48,711 nt of DNA from Dehalococcoidia bacterium (GTDB lineage Bacteria > Chloroflexota > Dehalococcoidia > Lucifugimonadales > Lucifugimonadaceae), in NCBI GenBank assembly GCA_012959765.1, contig DUCO01000003.1, forward strand, positions 1-48,711, written 5' to 3'. Under the pieces are notes generated by a model that was not told where the DNA came from, ran no database searches, and was given only the letters and a program-made list of their open reading frames with translations. Below are positions 39,807 to 48,024 of the stretch, piece after piece; position 1 is the first letter of the stretch, and each line of letters starts with the position of its first letter. The translations under genes and the position numbers were made by a program.

Positions 39807-41315
39807 ATGTCAACAAACACGCTTGCAACTCTTCTCAGCCCTTCTTCGCCGACCGATGATTCGATCATCATTCCCGGCGGGCCAACTCTTTCTTACGCTC
39901 AGTACGGTGAAGAGATCGAACGAGTAGCAGGGCTGCTGGCGGGAGCCGGTGTAAAACCAGGTCGACCAGTCTCTATCGTTCTCACCAATAATCTTGAATT
40001 CATGGTGCTGTTTCTCGCAGTCGCCCGAGCCGGAGCCGTTGCAGCCCCGCTCAACTCCGCATACACAGTCGACGAGTTCAAGTTCTTCATGGAAGACGCC
40101 GATGCACAGTTGGCGATAGTTCCACCCGGGGTGCATCTGGGTCGAGACGCTGCAAGTCAGCTTGGTATTCCGGTGGTTGATGCCTCGCTTGATGGCGGTT
40201 CGCTCGTGCTCAGCAACGGCAGTGGGGTTCTCACGAAGTCCGCTGATGCACAGCCGCCATCTGAATCAGACGTTGCACTGTTCCTTCACACTTCCGGCAC
40301 TACAAGCCGACCCAAAGGCGTCCCGCTGACTCACGCCAACCTGTTGAAGTCGATAAACAATATCAAGAACCACTATGAACTGACGCCAGAAGACGTGTCG
40401 ATCATCGTGATGCCGCTCTTCCATGTTCACGGACTCATGGGCGCATCACTCTCGACCTTGAACTCAGGTGGATCGCTTGTGATTCCCGAACGATTCTCGG
40501 CTTCCAGTTTCTGGGGATTACAGAGCGACTATTCTGCAACGTGGTACTCGGCGGTCCCAACAATTCACCAGATCCTGTTGATGCGTGCCGACGACGACGA
40601 TGCACCTCGTGAGTCGTTCCGCTTCATCCGATCCTGCTCATCTGCTCTTGCGCCTGCTGTTTTTGAACGACTCGAAGACCGGTTCGGCGCACCTGTTCTC
40701 GAGGCGTACGGAATGACCGAGGCATCTCATCAGATGTCCTCCAGCCCGATGCCTCCAGGAAAACGACTTCCCGGAACTGTCGGAGTTGCGACCGGTGTTG
40801 AAGTGGCGATCATGGATATGGCAGCCACTGGCCAACTTCAAAAGTCCGGTGACATTGGCGAGATCGTCATCAAGGGCGAAAACGTCATGCACGGCTACAA
40901 CAACAACCCAGAAGCCAATGCCGAAGCCTTCGTGGATGGCTGGTTCCGTACTGGTGACCAGGGTTTCTTAGACGCCAAGGGATACCTTTCGCTTACGGGT
41001 CGAATCAAAGAACTGATCAACCGTGGTGGGGAGAAGATTTCACCACTCGAAATCGATGGAATCCTTCTCAAGCACCCCGCGGTCGCTGAAGCAGTTTGCT
41101 TTGCAGTTCCTGATGAGAAGTACGGCGAAGTGGTTCATGCCGCTGTAGTTCTCAAAGGTGAGGCTGATCAAGAGAATATCCGAGCGTACTGCCGTAAGCA
41201 GATGGCCGAATTCAAAGTCCCTGATGTCGTTTACATCGCCGACTCTCTACCTCGAACAGCAACTGGCAAAATCCAGCGCCGCCACATGGTTGCGGCGTTC
41301 GCTGAAAATAAATAA
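39807..41315 (+). CDS. Acyl-CoA synthetase, oxalyl-CoA synthetase (AAE3/Pcs60)-like
   Basis: 502 residues of the AMP-forming ligase superfamily: P-loop LFLHTSGTTSRPKGVPLTHA, MPLFHVHGLMGASLSTL, YSATWYSAVPTIHQILL, LEAYGMTEASHQMSSSPMPP, GWFRTGDQGFLD, RIKELINRGGEKISPLEID and the catalytic Lys in LPRTATGKIQRRHM. From memory, the middle and C-terminal blocks match plant/fungal oxalate-CoA ligases more closely than fatty-acyl or acetyl-CoA ligases. That would mean activation of oxalate or a small dicarboxylate. No formyl-CoA transferase or oxalyl-CoA decarboxylase is in the window. A TACAAT at 39721-39726 may be the -10 element, giving a ~75-nt leader. Confidence 0.87.
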   Translation: MSTNTLATLLSPSSPTDDSIIIPGGPTLSYAQYGEEIERVAGLLAGAGVKPGRPVSIVLTNNLEFMVLFLAVARAGAVAAPLNSAYTVDEFKFFMEDADAQLAIVPPGVHLGRDAASQLGIPVVDASLDGGSLVLSNGSGVLTKSADAQPPSESDVALFLHTSGTTSRPKGVPLTHANLLKSINNIKNHYELTPEDVSIIVMPLFHVHGLMGASLSTLNSGGSLVIPERFSASSFWGLQSDYSATWYSAVPTIHQILLMRADDDDAPRESFRFIRSCSSALAPAVFERLEDRFGAPVLEAYGMTEASHQMSSSPMPPGKRLPGTVGVATGVEVAIMDMAATGQLQKSGDIGEIVIKGENVMHGYNNNPEANAEAFVDGWFRTGDQGFLDAKGYLSLTGRIKELINRGGEKISPLEIDGILLKHPAVAEAVCFAVPDEKYGEVVHAAVVLKGEADQENIRAYCRKQMAEFKVPDVVYIADSLPRTATGKIQRRHMVAAFAENK

Positions 41316-41342
41316 CCGTCTGAGTTTTCTGGGAGCGTGTGG

Positions 41343-41812
41343 ATGGGTTCGAGACAGGCATTGCTCGTGGTCGTACTGGCGATCTTCGTCGTTGGGCTGA
41401 CTGCGTGTTCTTCGAACTCAGATGAGCCGGATTCAACAGCCACTACCGTGTAGATCCGACATCGCAGCCGAATCAGCCAGAATCGACGGATGAGGCTACG
41501 TCATAGCCCACAGATACACCCGCAAACACAGTTGAACCGACAAGCACGCCCGTCACACCGACCAACACGCCAGCGGATCCGCCGGACGATGATCCTCCCC
41601 GAGGCATAGCTGTGGGCGAACGACCTCCGGGATTTTCTCCAGAAAAACTCCCGCTCCAAAAACTTACGTTCGCAATAACAACTCTGCTGAACACGTCAAC
41701 CGACGAGCCCATATGCCTGGCGATAGGCGACCTGACGGGCGGCACCGATCAACACGTCGAGATGAAAAGTCTTGGAGGCGGTGCATACGAGGCGATCACC
41801 GAAGTTCAATAA
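41343..41812 (+). pseudogene. Decayed lipoprotein gene (frameshift plus in-frame stop)
   Basis: A 36-codon frame gives a convincing lipoprotein signal, MGSRQALLVVVLAIFVVGLT then ACSS (lipobox GLTAC), and stops at TAG 41451. In the -1 frame the sequence continues naturally as DPTSQPNQPESTDEATS, a TAG at 41504, then PTDTPANTVEPTSTPVTPTN and, from about 41612, a small domain GERPPGFSPEKLPLQKLTF ending with AYEAITEVQ. Signal, Thr/Pro linker and domain in order show one former gene broken by a 1-nt deletion and a nonsense mutation. Its 3' end abuts a truncated gene on the other strand. Confidence 0.68.
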
Positions 41813-42023
41813 CGGTATCGGCTGGCGAAATGAACTCTGCAAGACGCTCCACCGTGTCATCAGGCGCCGATTCGCCTTTCTTTGGCGGTACGAATCGATG
41901 GGCCACTGGTCGCCAGAAATCGTCTGATGCCAACTCTTCACGGATTCGATCAGACTGGGCGTGCCCTGTCTCTACGGTCCGTTGCCACTCAATGCCAGTC
42001 CGAGTTTCGTTCGCCTTAAGCAT
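41796..42023 (-). pseudogene. N-terminal fragment of a SAM-dependent methyltransferase
   Basis: 75 residues beginning MLKANETRTGIEWQRTVETG and containing DDFWRPVAHRFVPPKKGESA and ERLAEFISPADTVIELR, followed by a stop. This is the lead-in to a class I methyltransferase: the strand ending DTVIE should run into the E/DxGxG SAM-binding loop but stops just before it, so the catalytic domain is absent. The break point overlaps the end of the decayed lipoprotein gene by 17 bp, marking a probable deletion or rearrangement junction. A genuine short protein is possible but less likely. Confidence 0.6.
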
Positions 42024-42235
42024 CCGTTGCCCCTACTTTTGTTTTCTGGCACTTGCTGGCACCTGCTGGATAAATCTCAATGAGAAAACCACCCCACGTA
42101 ACCTTGGTTGCCGATAAGCTTGGTCACCGTTCATACGATTTACTGTGTGCGTGCGGGTGGTTCGATTATTGAATTATCGCAATTCAGAACGAGCTTGCCC
42201 GCATTTCGATGTGATATTTGAGGAGAGGGTTTCTC

Positions 42236-43099
42236 ATGCTGTTAGGTGTTGCGGGTCTGGTGCCAGGCGACTGGAAATCAATCGACGCTGCTGTACTCGA
42301 TAACGTGGCTGAGCACGGATTTAAAACCGTCCAGATCAGGGTCAGCGATCCGCAGTCGATGAAGGAAAAAGACGTCAAACGCTTGAAGTCTATGTTCGAT
42401 GCTCGCGGGTTCGAAATGCCGCAGACCGTTGGCAACTACGGTGGAAAACTCATCGCAGAAGACGAAACCGAACGTAAAAACGAGATCAAATTCGTAAAGC
42501 GAATGATCAACGTAACCGCCCGACTCGGCAGTCCAAACACCTACTTGCGACCCGGCAGCCTGAACCCAAAGGGCGGCTGGATGCCTCACCCGCTGAACCA
42601 TTCGCAAGAGGTTTTTGACCGACTTGTCGACAGTACAAAGCAAATCTGCGAAGTCGCCGAGAACGAAGGAATTATGATGGCAGTCGAGGGCGGCACGGTC
42701 TGCCCTATCGACTCACCACAGCGAATGAAAGACCTTATCGACGCTGTTGGATCTAAAAACCTCGGTCTGAACATGGATCCCGTCAATTTCGTCGGATCAC
42801 TCGATATCGCCTACGACACCACAGCGCTGATCAACGAGTTCTACGAACTGATCCCTGATCGAATTGTCGGCTGCCACGCCAAGGACTTCACAGTCGTGGA
42901 TGGCCTGCTTCCTCACTTTGAGGAGTCGATAATCGGGCAGCCAGAAAGCCTGCTCGACAACAAGGCGCTTCTACTCGGCCTGCAAAAAGTTAACCCGAAG
43001 GCGCACGTACTCGTTGAGCACCTACCAGACGACAAGATTCCGGTAGCGGCGGTCGGAATTCGCAAGATCGCCGAGACTGTCGGCATCGAATGGGACTAG
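42236..43099 (+). CDS. TIM-barrel sugar isomerase/epimerase-like protein, second copy
   Basis: 287 residues. I chose ATG 42236 (GAGGAGAGGG upstream); the frame also opens at TTG 42218. Barrel landmarks: KTVQIRVSDPQSM (strand 2), TYLRPGSLNPKGGW, a metal-ligand Glu in GIMMAVEGGTVCP, Asp in LGLNMDPVNFVG, His in IVGCHAKDFTVVDG and a final Glu/His in KAHVLVEHLPDDK. The E-D-H-E order fits xylose-isomerase-like proteins with a divalent metal. It differs from the protein at 22891-23694, so it is not a recent duplicate. The substrate is probably a sugar or keto-sugar; the SDR gene follows 114 bp downstream. Confidence 0.83.
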   Translation: MLLGVAGLVPGDWKSIDAAVLDNVAEHGFKTVQIRVSDPQSMKEKDVKRLKSMFDARGFEMPQTVGNYGGKLIAEDETERKNEIKFVKRMINVTARLGSPNTYLRPGSLNPKGGWMPHPLNHSQEVFDRLVDSTKQICEVAENEGIMMAVEGGTVCPIDSPQRMKDLIDAVGSKNLGLNMDPVNFVGSLDIAYDTTALINEFYELIPDRIVGCHAKDFTVVDGLLPHFEESIIGQPESLLDNKALLLGLQKVNPKAHVLVEHLPDDKIPVAAVGIRKIAETVGIEWD

Positions 43100-43213
43100 G
43101 AAAAGCCCAAGACTCGGTATTTATTTAAACCAAAGCGAGAAACGAAACAGTAATGGGATTTGCTTTTGGCAGATCTCACAAAAAAACCTGCTTCGGCAGT
43201 TCAGGAGCTCAAA

Positions 43214-43960
43214 ATGCCCGTCGATCTCTCCGGCAAACGAATAATCATCACAGGCGCTGCGACCGGCATTGGGCGTTCCACGGCACTTAGAGTTTCGGCG
43301 GCTGGTGCCAAAATTGCAGCGTTCGACGTCAATGACGACGATGCCGCGTTAACCATGAGCGATATCCACGAATCGGGCGGTGACGCTCGCTACTGGCACG
43401 TTGACGTACGAGATGAAACCGCCGTTGCTGGGGCCGTTGCAGCGGCCGAATCCTGGCTCGGCGGAGTGGACGTGCTGATTCACGTCGCCGGCGTTCTGCA
43501 GGGTGCGGGAGTCGATCTCTTTGAGTTGCCGGAAGCCACGTGGGACACCGTACTCGACATCAATCTGCGCGGATCGTTCACCATCTCAAAGTACGTTTCG
43601 GGCGTGATGAAGAAACAGGGCGCTGGCGTGATCATTCTCACCGCTTCTGGCGCAGGAGTCATGGGTGGAAGTTCTTCGTTTGCGTACGGCAGCTCCAAGG
43701 GCGGAGTTCACGGACTCGCCCTCGTGATGGAAGCGAATCTGACCAAGTACGGAATACGAGTGAACGACGTGCTTCCGGGTGCAGTCGACACGCCGCTCAA
43801 AGTGGCGAACGTAGAAGACATGCACGAAGCGTGTGGCCGAGCAGGCAATCTCGAAGAGAAGATCAGCGCACTGGTTTCGCCCGACGAGATATCGAAGGTA
43901 TACGCCTTCTTGGCCAGCGACGAAGCCAACATGGTCAAGGGCAGCGTGAGGACGCGCTAG
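43214..43960 (+). CDS. SDR-family oxidoreductase (3-oxoacyl-reductase-like)
   Basis: 248 residues from ATG 43214 (AGGAG 7 nt upstream); a longer frame from 43160 adds 18 residues that lack family sequence. Classical SDR motifs: RIIITGAATGIGRSTALRV (TGxxxGIG), HVAGVLQGAG in place of NNAG, catalytic Ser in LTASGAGVMGGSSSFA, then Y-x-x-x-K in FAYGSSKGGVHGLALV, and the post-active-site VLPGAVDTPL. It uses NAD(P) to oxidise or reduce an alcohol/ketone. It may work with the TIM-barrel protein just upstream on the same sugar or keto acid (inference). Confidence 0.9.
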   Translation: MPVDLSGKRIIITGAATGIGRSTALRVSAAGAKIAAFDVNDDDAALTMSDIHESGGDARYWHVDVRDETAVAGAVAAAESWLGGVDVLIHVAGVLQGAGVDLFELPEATWDTVLDINLRGSFTISKYVSGVMKKQGAGVIILTASGAGVMGGSSSFAYGSSKGGVHGLALVMEANLTKYGIRVNDVLPGAVDTPLKVANVEDMHEACGRAGNLEEKISALVSPDEISKVYAFLASDEANMVKGSVRTR

Positions 43961-43977
43961 CTGCTGGCGAGTTCGCC

Positions 43978-44013
43978 TGTCATTGCGAGGTGTTCGACGC
44001 CGTGGCAATCAGC
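43978..44013. repeat. Dispersed inverted repeat, family B
   Basis: CTGTCATTGCGAGGTGTTCG ... GTGGCAATCAGC. Matches the reverse complement of 25493-25527 in both arms and much of the centre. It lies between convergent genes. Confidence 0.62.
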
Positions 44014-44050
44014 GATCAAACTGGACTAACGTAACGACTCAGAGAGTGGC

Positions 44051-44588
44051 TTACAAAGCTGCAATAACACGTTCCACCTCGATGACAGTGTCGGCAACCG
44101 TCAACTCTGAGTTGTCGATAACCAAAACTTCTGCTCGATCCCGCCATATCGTCGTAAATGATCCGAAGAACGTCTTCGGGCACACTATGCTGCCCATCTC
44201 GTGCACCGTTACGCTCCCGAACAACCTTCCAGTCCGGCATCAGCACCACGAGATCAATATCGACACCGGGCAACAGTTTGTTCCAGCCATCGAGTCCAAC
44301 TGACTCCCAGTTAGGAAACGCTGCATCGCCGATCACCACTTGAATATCTGCACTCAGATAGTTCGTCGCTGCCGCATCCATGTTCGATCGCGCCAGATCA
44401 AGCTGTCGCTGAGCCTCATCGTTCCAGCCGTTACGAGGATCGTGATATCCAGACTTTACGAACTCCCTGAACGTATCGAGAGACAGTTGAGCACATCCGA
44501 AATCTCGCGAAGATGCCCACGCCTCGGCTACGCTCGACTTTCCGGCGCCAGCGGGTCCAGTGATTAGCAGTATTCGATCGTTCGCCAA
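44051..44588 (-). pseudogene. P-loop kinase-like protein with C-terminal frameshift
   Basis: The frame starts MANDRILLITGPAGAGKSSV, a Walker A motif (GPAGAGKS), followed by AQLSLDTFREFVKSGYHDP (substrate-binding region), IQVVIGDAAFPNW, LVVLMPDWKVVRERNGARDG (a Lid-like Arg segment) and EDVLRIIYDDMAG. After this it turns into a Cys/His/Arg-rich tail ending at 44016. One base fewer near 44135-44141 restores AEVLVIDNSELTVADTVIEV and ERVIAAL with a stop at 44051, a natural Walker-type C-terminus. The intact protein would be 178 residues, similar to small ATP-dependent kinases of antibiotics or metabolites. It lies 5 bp after enolase-superfamily gene 3, so the two share an operon. Confidence 0.72.
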
Positions 44589-44593
44589 CGCCC

Positions 44594-45739
44594 CTACTCC
44601 TGTTTTGCCGTGTCGCGCTTCTCCCAGCCGGGCCTGAACATGCGCAGGAAATTACTCTTGCCGTACGGGTGTTTCCTGGCTTCCTCTTCGTTCAGAATCA
44701 CTCCGATACCCGGTGCGGTTGGCATCGTCAAATGCCCATCCTCCACTCGGTGGAAACCCAGTAGAACATCAGACACCCACGGCTCCAAAAAATCGTCAAA
44801 ACACTCCTGAATGAACACGTTTGGGGTCACTGCGTCTATATGTAGCGCGACCATCGTTTTGAACGGGCTTTCGGCGTTGTGGAGAGCGATTTCAGCGTGA
44901 TGAGCCTCGGCAATTCCGGCGATTTGTAACGACCGCCATATACCGCCAACTCCAAGAGGCTCCGGGTTAATCACATCTGTCACGTTGTGAGATAAAAATT
45001 CGCCAAATTCGTGAATAGCGTGCATTCGTTCGCCAGCGATCATCCGCACCGGGATTCGCCGCGCCACTTCTACAAGCGCGCTTACATCTGTCGATAGCAC
45101 GGGCGTTTCGAACCACGCCACGTCGTAGTCCTTCAGCCAGTTTCCGATCTCGATAGCAGCGAAAGTGCTGAATCGGTCGTGAGCCTCGATCAAGATATCC
45201 ACATCATCGCCAACAGCGTCTCGCACCGCGCCGATCAACGCCTTCGTCTCTCGCGTCTCTTTGCGTGACAACTGCATGTGCGCATCGCCAAAGGGATCGA
45301 ATTTCAGAGCCGTGTAGCCCTTCGACACCACTTGAGCAGCCTTTTCGGCGAATCCTTCGGGAGTCCGCTCGCCCGAATACCAGCCGTTTGCGTAAACCCG
45401 AACGTTGTCTCGAACTTTCCCACCGAGCAGCGAGTGGACGGGCACACCCAATGACTTTCCGAGAATGTCCCAGCATGCCATTTCGATTCCCGCCATAGCC
45501 GGAGTGACTTTCAAGAACGCCGTGAGATACAGCTTGTGGAAAATCTCGTGAATGTTGCGAGGATCCATCCCGATGACGAGGTGCTTCACTTCTTCGATCG
45601 CCGCCACTCGCGGCTGGGTCTCCGATCCGCCTGTCGCCTCTCCAATGCCAACCAGACCGTTATCGGTCTCAACGACAACGTAAATCCAGTTCTTCCACGG
45701 ATTTCCAACGACTATGGTCCTAATATCGGCGATCTTCAT
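44594..45739 (-). CDS. Enolase-superfamily protein 3 (mandelate racemase-group)
   Basis: 381 residues. The capping domain starts MKIADIRTIVVGNPWKNWIY and contains IEMACWDILGKSLGVPVHSL. In the barrel: TALKFDPFGDA (Lys at the base position), DILIEAHDRFSTF (Glu where the first metal ligand is usually Asp), WFETPVLSTD (second ligand), MIAGERMHAIHEF (third ligand), VINPEPLGVGGIWRSLQI and IALHNAESPFKTMVA with the catalytic His. It fits an acid-sugar dehydratase. GGAGC precedes the ATG. The P-loop kinase follows 5 bp downstream, so a dehydratase-kinase pair acting in sequence, like KDG pathways, is conceivable. Confidence 0.87.
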   Translation of the reverse strand: MKIADIRTIVVGNPWKNWIYVVVETDNGLVGIGEATGGSETQPRVAAIEEVKHLVIGMDPRNIHEIFHKLYLTAFLKVTPAMAGIEMACWDILGKSLGVPVHSLLGGKVRDNVRVYANGWYSGERTPEGFAEKAAQVVSKGYTALKFDPFGDAHMQLSRKETRETKALIGAVRDAVGDDVDILIEAHDRFSTFAAIEIGNWLKDYDVAWFETPVLSTDVSALVEVARRIPVRMIAGERMHAIHEFGEFLSHNVTDVINPEPLGVGGIWRSLQIAGIAEAHHAEIALHNAESPFKTMVALHIDAVTPNVFIQECFDDFLEPWVSDVLLGFHRVEDGHLTMPTAPGIGVILNEEEARKHPYGKSNFLRMFRPGWEKRDTAKQE

Positions 45740-45913
45740 TCAGTTGCTCCATGGGCATTTAGATGCTTTTTATTTGAGTCACAGTCAAATTGCGACTACT
45801 AGATTCGCCAAATAGTACCGCTGGTACGTGAGTAAGCACATCTGGAATACAATCTCAGCACACGAATGTTCTTACAACTATCAGCAATCCAACGAATCGA
45901 ACAGACCTAAAGC

Positions 45914-47911
45914 GTGGCGAACACAATACAGCCCGACTATCACTATCACTTGAAAACAGCGTCGAACCCGGCGATCAGCCCTGACAACAAGTCGGTGGCA
46001 TTCGCCGTTCATAGGTTTGACGCCGGTACGGATGAAGCCGCAACCGACATTTTCGTAAAAAGTCTCGGCGATGGTGCAGAGCCAGCTCAGCTAACCACCA
46101 CAGGTACAGCGTTGAGCCCGGGCTTTTCGCCTGACGGGCAACGGCTTGGATACATTGACGAGGATGACGCCTGCGTAAAGCAGATATTTACTCTCAATCT
46201 GGAACCGGGCACTGCCCCTCAGGCGCTAACCAGCCGAGTAGCCGACGTAGACGCGTTTGCGTGGTCGCCCGACGGGTCCAGAGTAGCGTTTCGATCGCTC
46301 GTACCCGGTTCCGATGAACTCGAAGCAATAAACGCAGAGCGTTCTTCTTCTCCGGCTGGCCCGATAATCCGCACAGCGCGCCGAATTCGCTATCGCCAGG
46401 ACGGTGTTGGATGGCGCGGCGATTCGTTCTATCACCTGTTCGTTCTCGATCTGGCGTCTGGCGAAATCACACAGATCACAAGAGGTCAGGGCGATGACGG
46501 CCCGCCGGTCTGGTCGCCAGACGGTGAAAAAATCGCCTACATAACCGATTCGAACGACGAGCGCGAAATCACTTCCAGGACCGAGCTGTACGTTTGCGCC
46601 CCGGACGGATCGTCGTCGAAACAGTGGCCGGGCGACATGTTCATGGTCGAATCGATCGCATGGTCGCCCGATTCAAACCGTATTGCCGTAAGCGGTGGCG
46701 CAACCAAATCAGAGGTTGGAGGGTACGGACTCACTACTCAGTCGAGCATCTACGTGCTAGATCCGGGCTCAGAGCCGCTCAAGCTTACCGATGATTCGAT
46801 CAGACCCCACGCCAACGGGGGCGGATTCCCGGTCACGGCAATCAGCCCTCAAATGCTGTGGACCGGCAGTGCCGGTATTTATTTTGGAGCCGATTCGAAG
46901 GGTCAGTCGCACGTTTGTGTTGTGAATACAGATGCACCCGGCGACGTTCGCAAAGTAACCGACGGCTGGCAGATCACCGAAACTGCCATCAGTTCGGAAG
47001 CCGGGTTCGCGATAGTGGCGGCAAGTTCGCCAACATCTCACGGTGAACTCCACCTCATCGATTTGAATTCCGGCGACGTTCACACCACGACCAATCTCAA
47101 CAAAGAGTTTTTCAGCGACCACGATATCGCGACACTTGAGAAGTTTTCAATCACACGAGATGACGGGTTCGAGATCGAATCACGCGTCTGGTTCCCGCAC
47201 GATTTCGATCCGAACAAGAAGTACCCGCTTCTACTCGACGTACACGGCGGACCCCACAGTGCGTTTTTCGATTCGTTCTATCCGATCCACCAGGTCGGCA
47301 CAGGAGCTGGTTTCGTAGTCGTAGCCCCCAACCCGAGAGGGTCGTCTACGTACGGCCTCGAGTTCGCCACGGCTGTTCACGGCGATTGGGGCATTGGCGA
47401 CTTCCAAGACGTGATGATGGCAATGGAACACGTTGCCGCTCGAGACTATATCGACGAATCAAGAGTGGTTATTCACGGATCTAGCTACGGCGGTTTCATG
47501 TCGAGTTGGGCTGTAGGCCACACCGATAGGTTCAATGCCGCAGTTGTCGCAGCGCCCGTAACGAATCTGGAAAGCTTCTACGGAACTTCAGATATCGGGG
47601 TGAACTTCACCGAAACCCAGATTGGCGGCGAACGCTTCGAAGCGATCGAGCAGTATCGAGAACACTCCCCGCTCACCTACGCCCAAAACGTAAACACCCC
47701 TGTGCTGCTGCTTCATGGTGAAGATGACGCACGCGTGCCGATCGAACAATCGGAACAATACTTCGTGGCGCTCAAGCGGCACGGCAAGGAAGTCGAGTTC
47801 GTAAGACTCCCCGAAACGAGTCATGGAATCTTCAGAGCGAAGCACCCGGTGATTCGCAAAGAGTATTTTCGGCGCATGCTCGACTGGTTCGAACGCCACA
47901 ACACTCGATAA
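45914..47911 (+). CDS. S9-family prolyl oligopeptidase / acylaminoacyl peptidase
   Basis: 665 residues from GTG. The N-terminal ~400 residues form a beta-propeller with repeated motifs AWSPDGSRVAF, VWSPDGEKIAY and AWSPDSNRIAV. The C-terminal alpha/beta hydrolase domain has the oxyanion-region DVHGGPHSAF, nucleophile Ser in IHGSSYGGFMSSW (GxSYGG), acid Asp in LLHGEDDARVPIEQ and His in ETSHGIFRAKH. The catalytic triad is complete. There is no signal peptide, so it is cytoplasmic. It cleaves short peptides or removes acylated N-terminal residues. A TACAAT at 45848-45853 may be its -10 element; a hairpin terminator follows at 47928. Confidence 0.92.
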   Translation: MANTIQPDYHYHLKTASNPAISPDNKSVAFAVHRFDAGTDEAATDIFVKSLGDGAEPAQLTTTGTALSPGFSPDGQRLGYIDEDDACVKQIFTLNLEPGTAPQALTSRVADVDAFAWSPDGSRVAFRSLVPGSDELEAINAERSSSPAGPIIRTARRIRYRQDGVGWRGDSFYHLFVLDLASGEITQITRGQGDDGPPVWSPDGEKIAYITDSNDEREITSRTELYVCAPDGSSSKQWPGDMFMVESIAWSPDSNRIAVSGGATKSEVGGYGLTTQSSIYVLDPGSEPLKLTDDSIRPHANGGGFPVTAISPQMLWTGSAGIYFGADSKGQSHVCVVNTDAPGDVRKVTDGWQITETAISSEAGFAIVAASSPTSHGELHLIDLNSGDVHTTTNLNKEFFSDHDIATLEKFSITRDDGFEIESRVWFPHDFDPNKKYPLLLDVHGGPHSAFFDSFYPIHQVGTGAGFVVVAPNPRGSSTYGLEFATAVHGDWGIGDFQDVMMAMEHVAARDYIDESRVVIHGSSYGGFMSSWAVGHTDRFNAAVVAAPVTNLESFYGTSDIGVNFTETQIGGERFEAIEQYREHSPLTYAQNVNTPVLLLHGEDDARVPIEQSEQYFVALKRHGKEVEFVRLPETSHGIFRAKHPVIRKEYFRRMLDWFERHNTR

Positions 47912-47927
47912 ACGGTTAACAGAAAAA

Positions 47928-47953
47928 GGGGCAGGTGCATTGCACCGGCCCCT
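47928..47953 (+). terminator. Terminator hairpin downstream of the S9 peptidase
   Basis: GGGGCAGGTGCA pairs with TGCACCGGCCCC around a 1-3 nt loop with one mismatched pair, 17 bp after the peptidase stop codon. The T-tract behind it is short (GAATTTC). Confidence 0.6.
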
Positions 47954-48024
47954 GAATTTCAGAACAGAAAGCTAACTAAGCAATCATCTGTATGGGCGGG
48001 TCGGAGTCCATCGACTGCTCAACG

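Noticed and set aside
41451..41506. Stop-codon (TAG) read-through in the lipoprotein gene
   Set aside because: The two TAG codons lie in different frames, and reading through the first gives no natural sequence, so decay explains it better.
41473..41745. 90-codon minus-strand frame with a Gly/Ser/Val-rich product
   Set aside because: It is the complement of the Thr/Pro-rich linker of the decayed lipoprotein gene.
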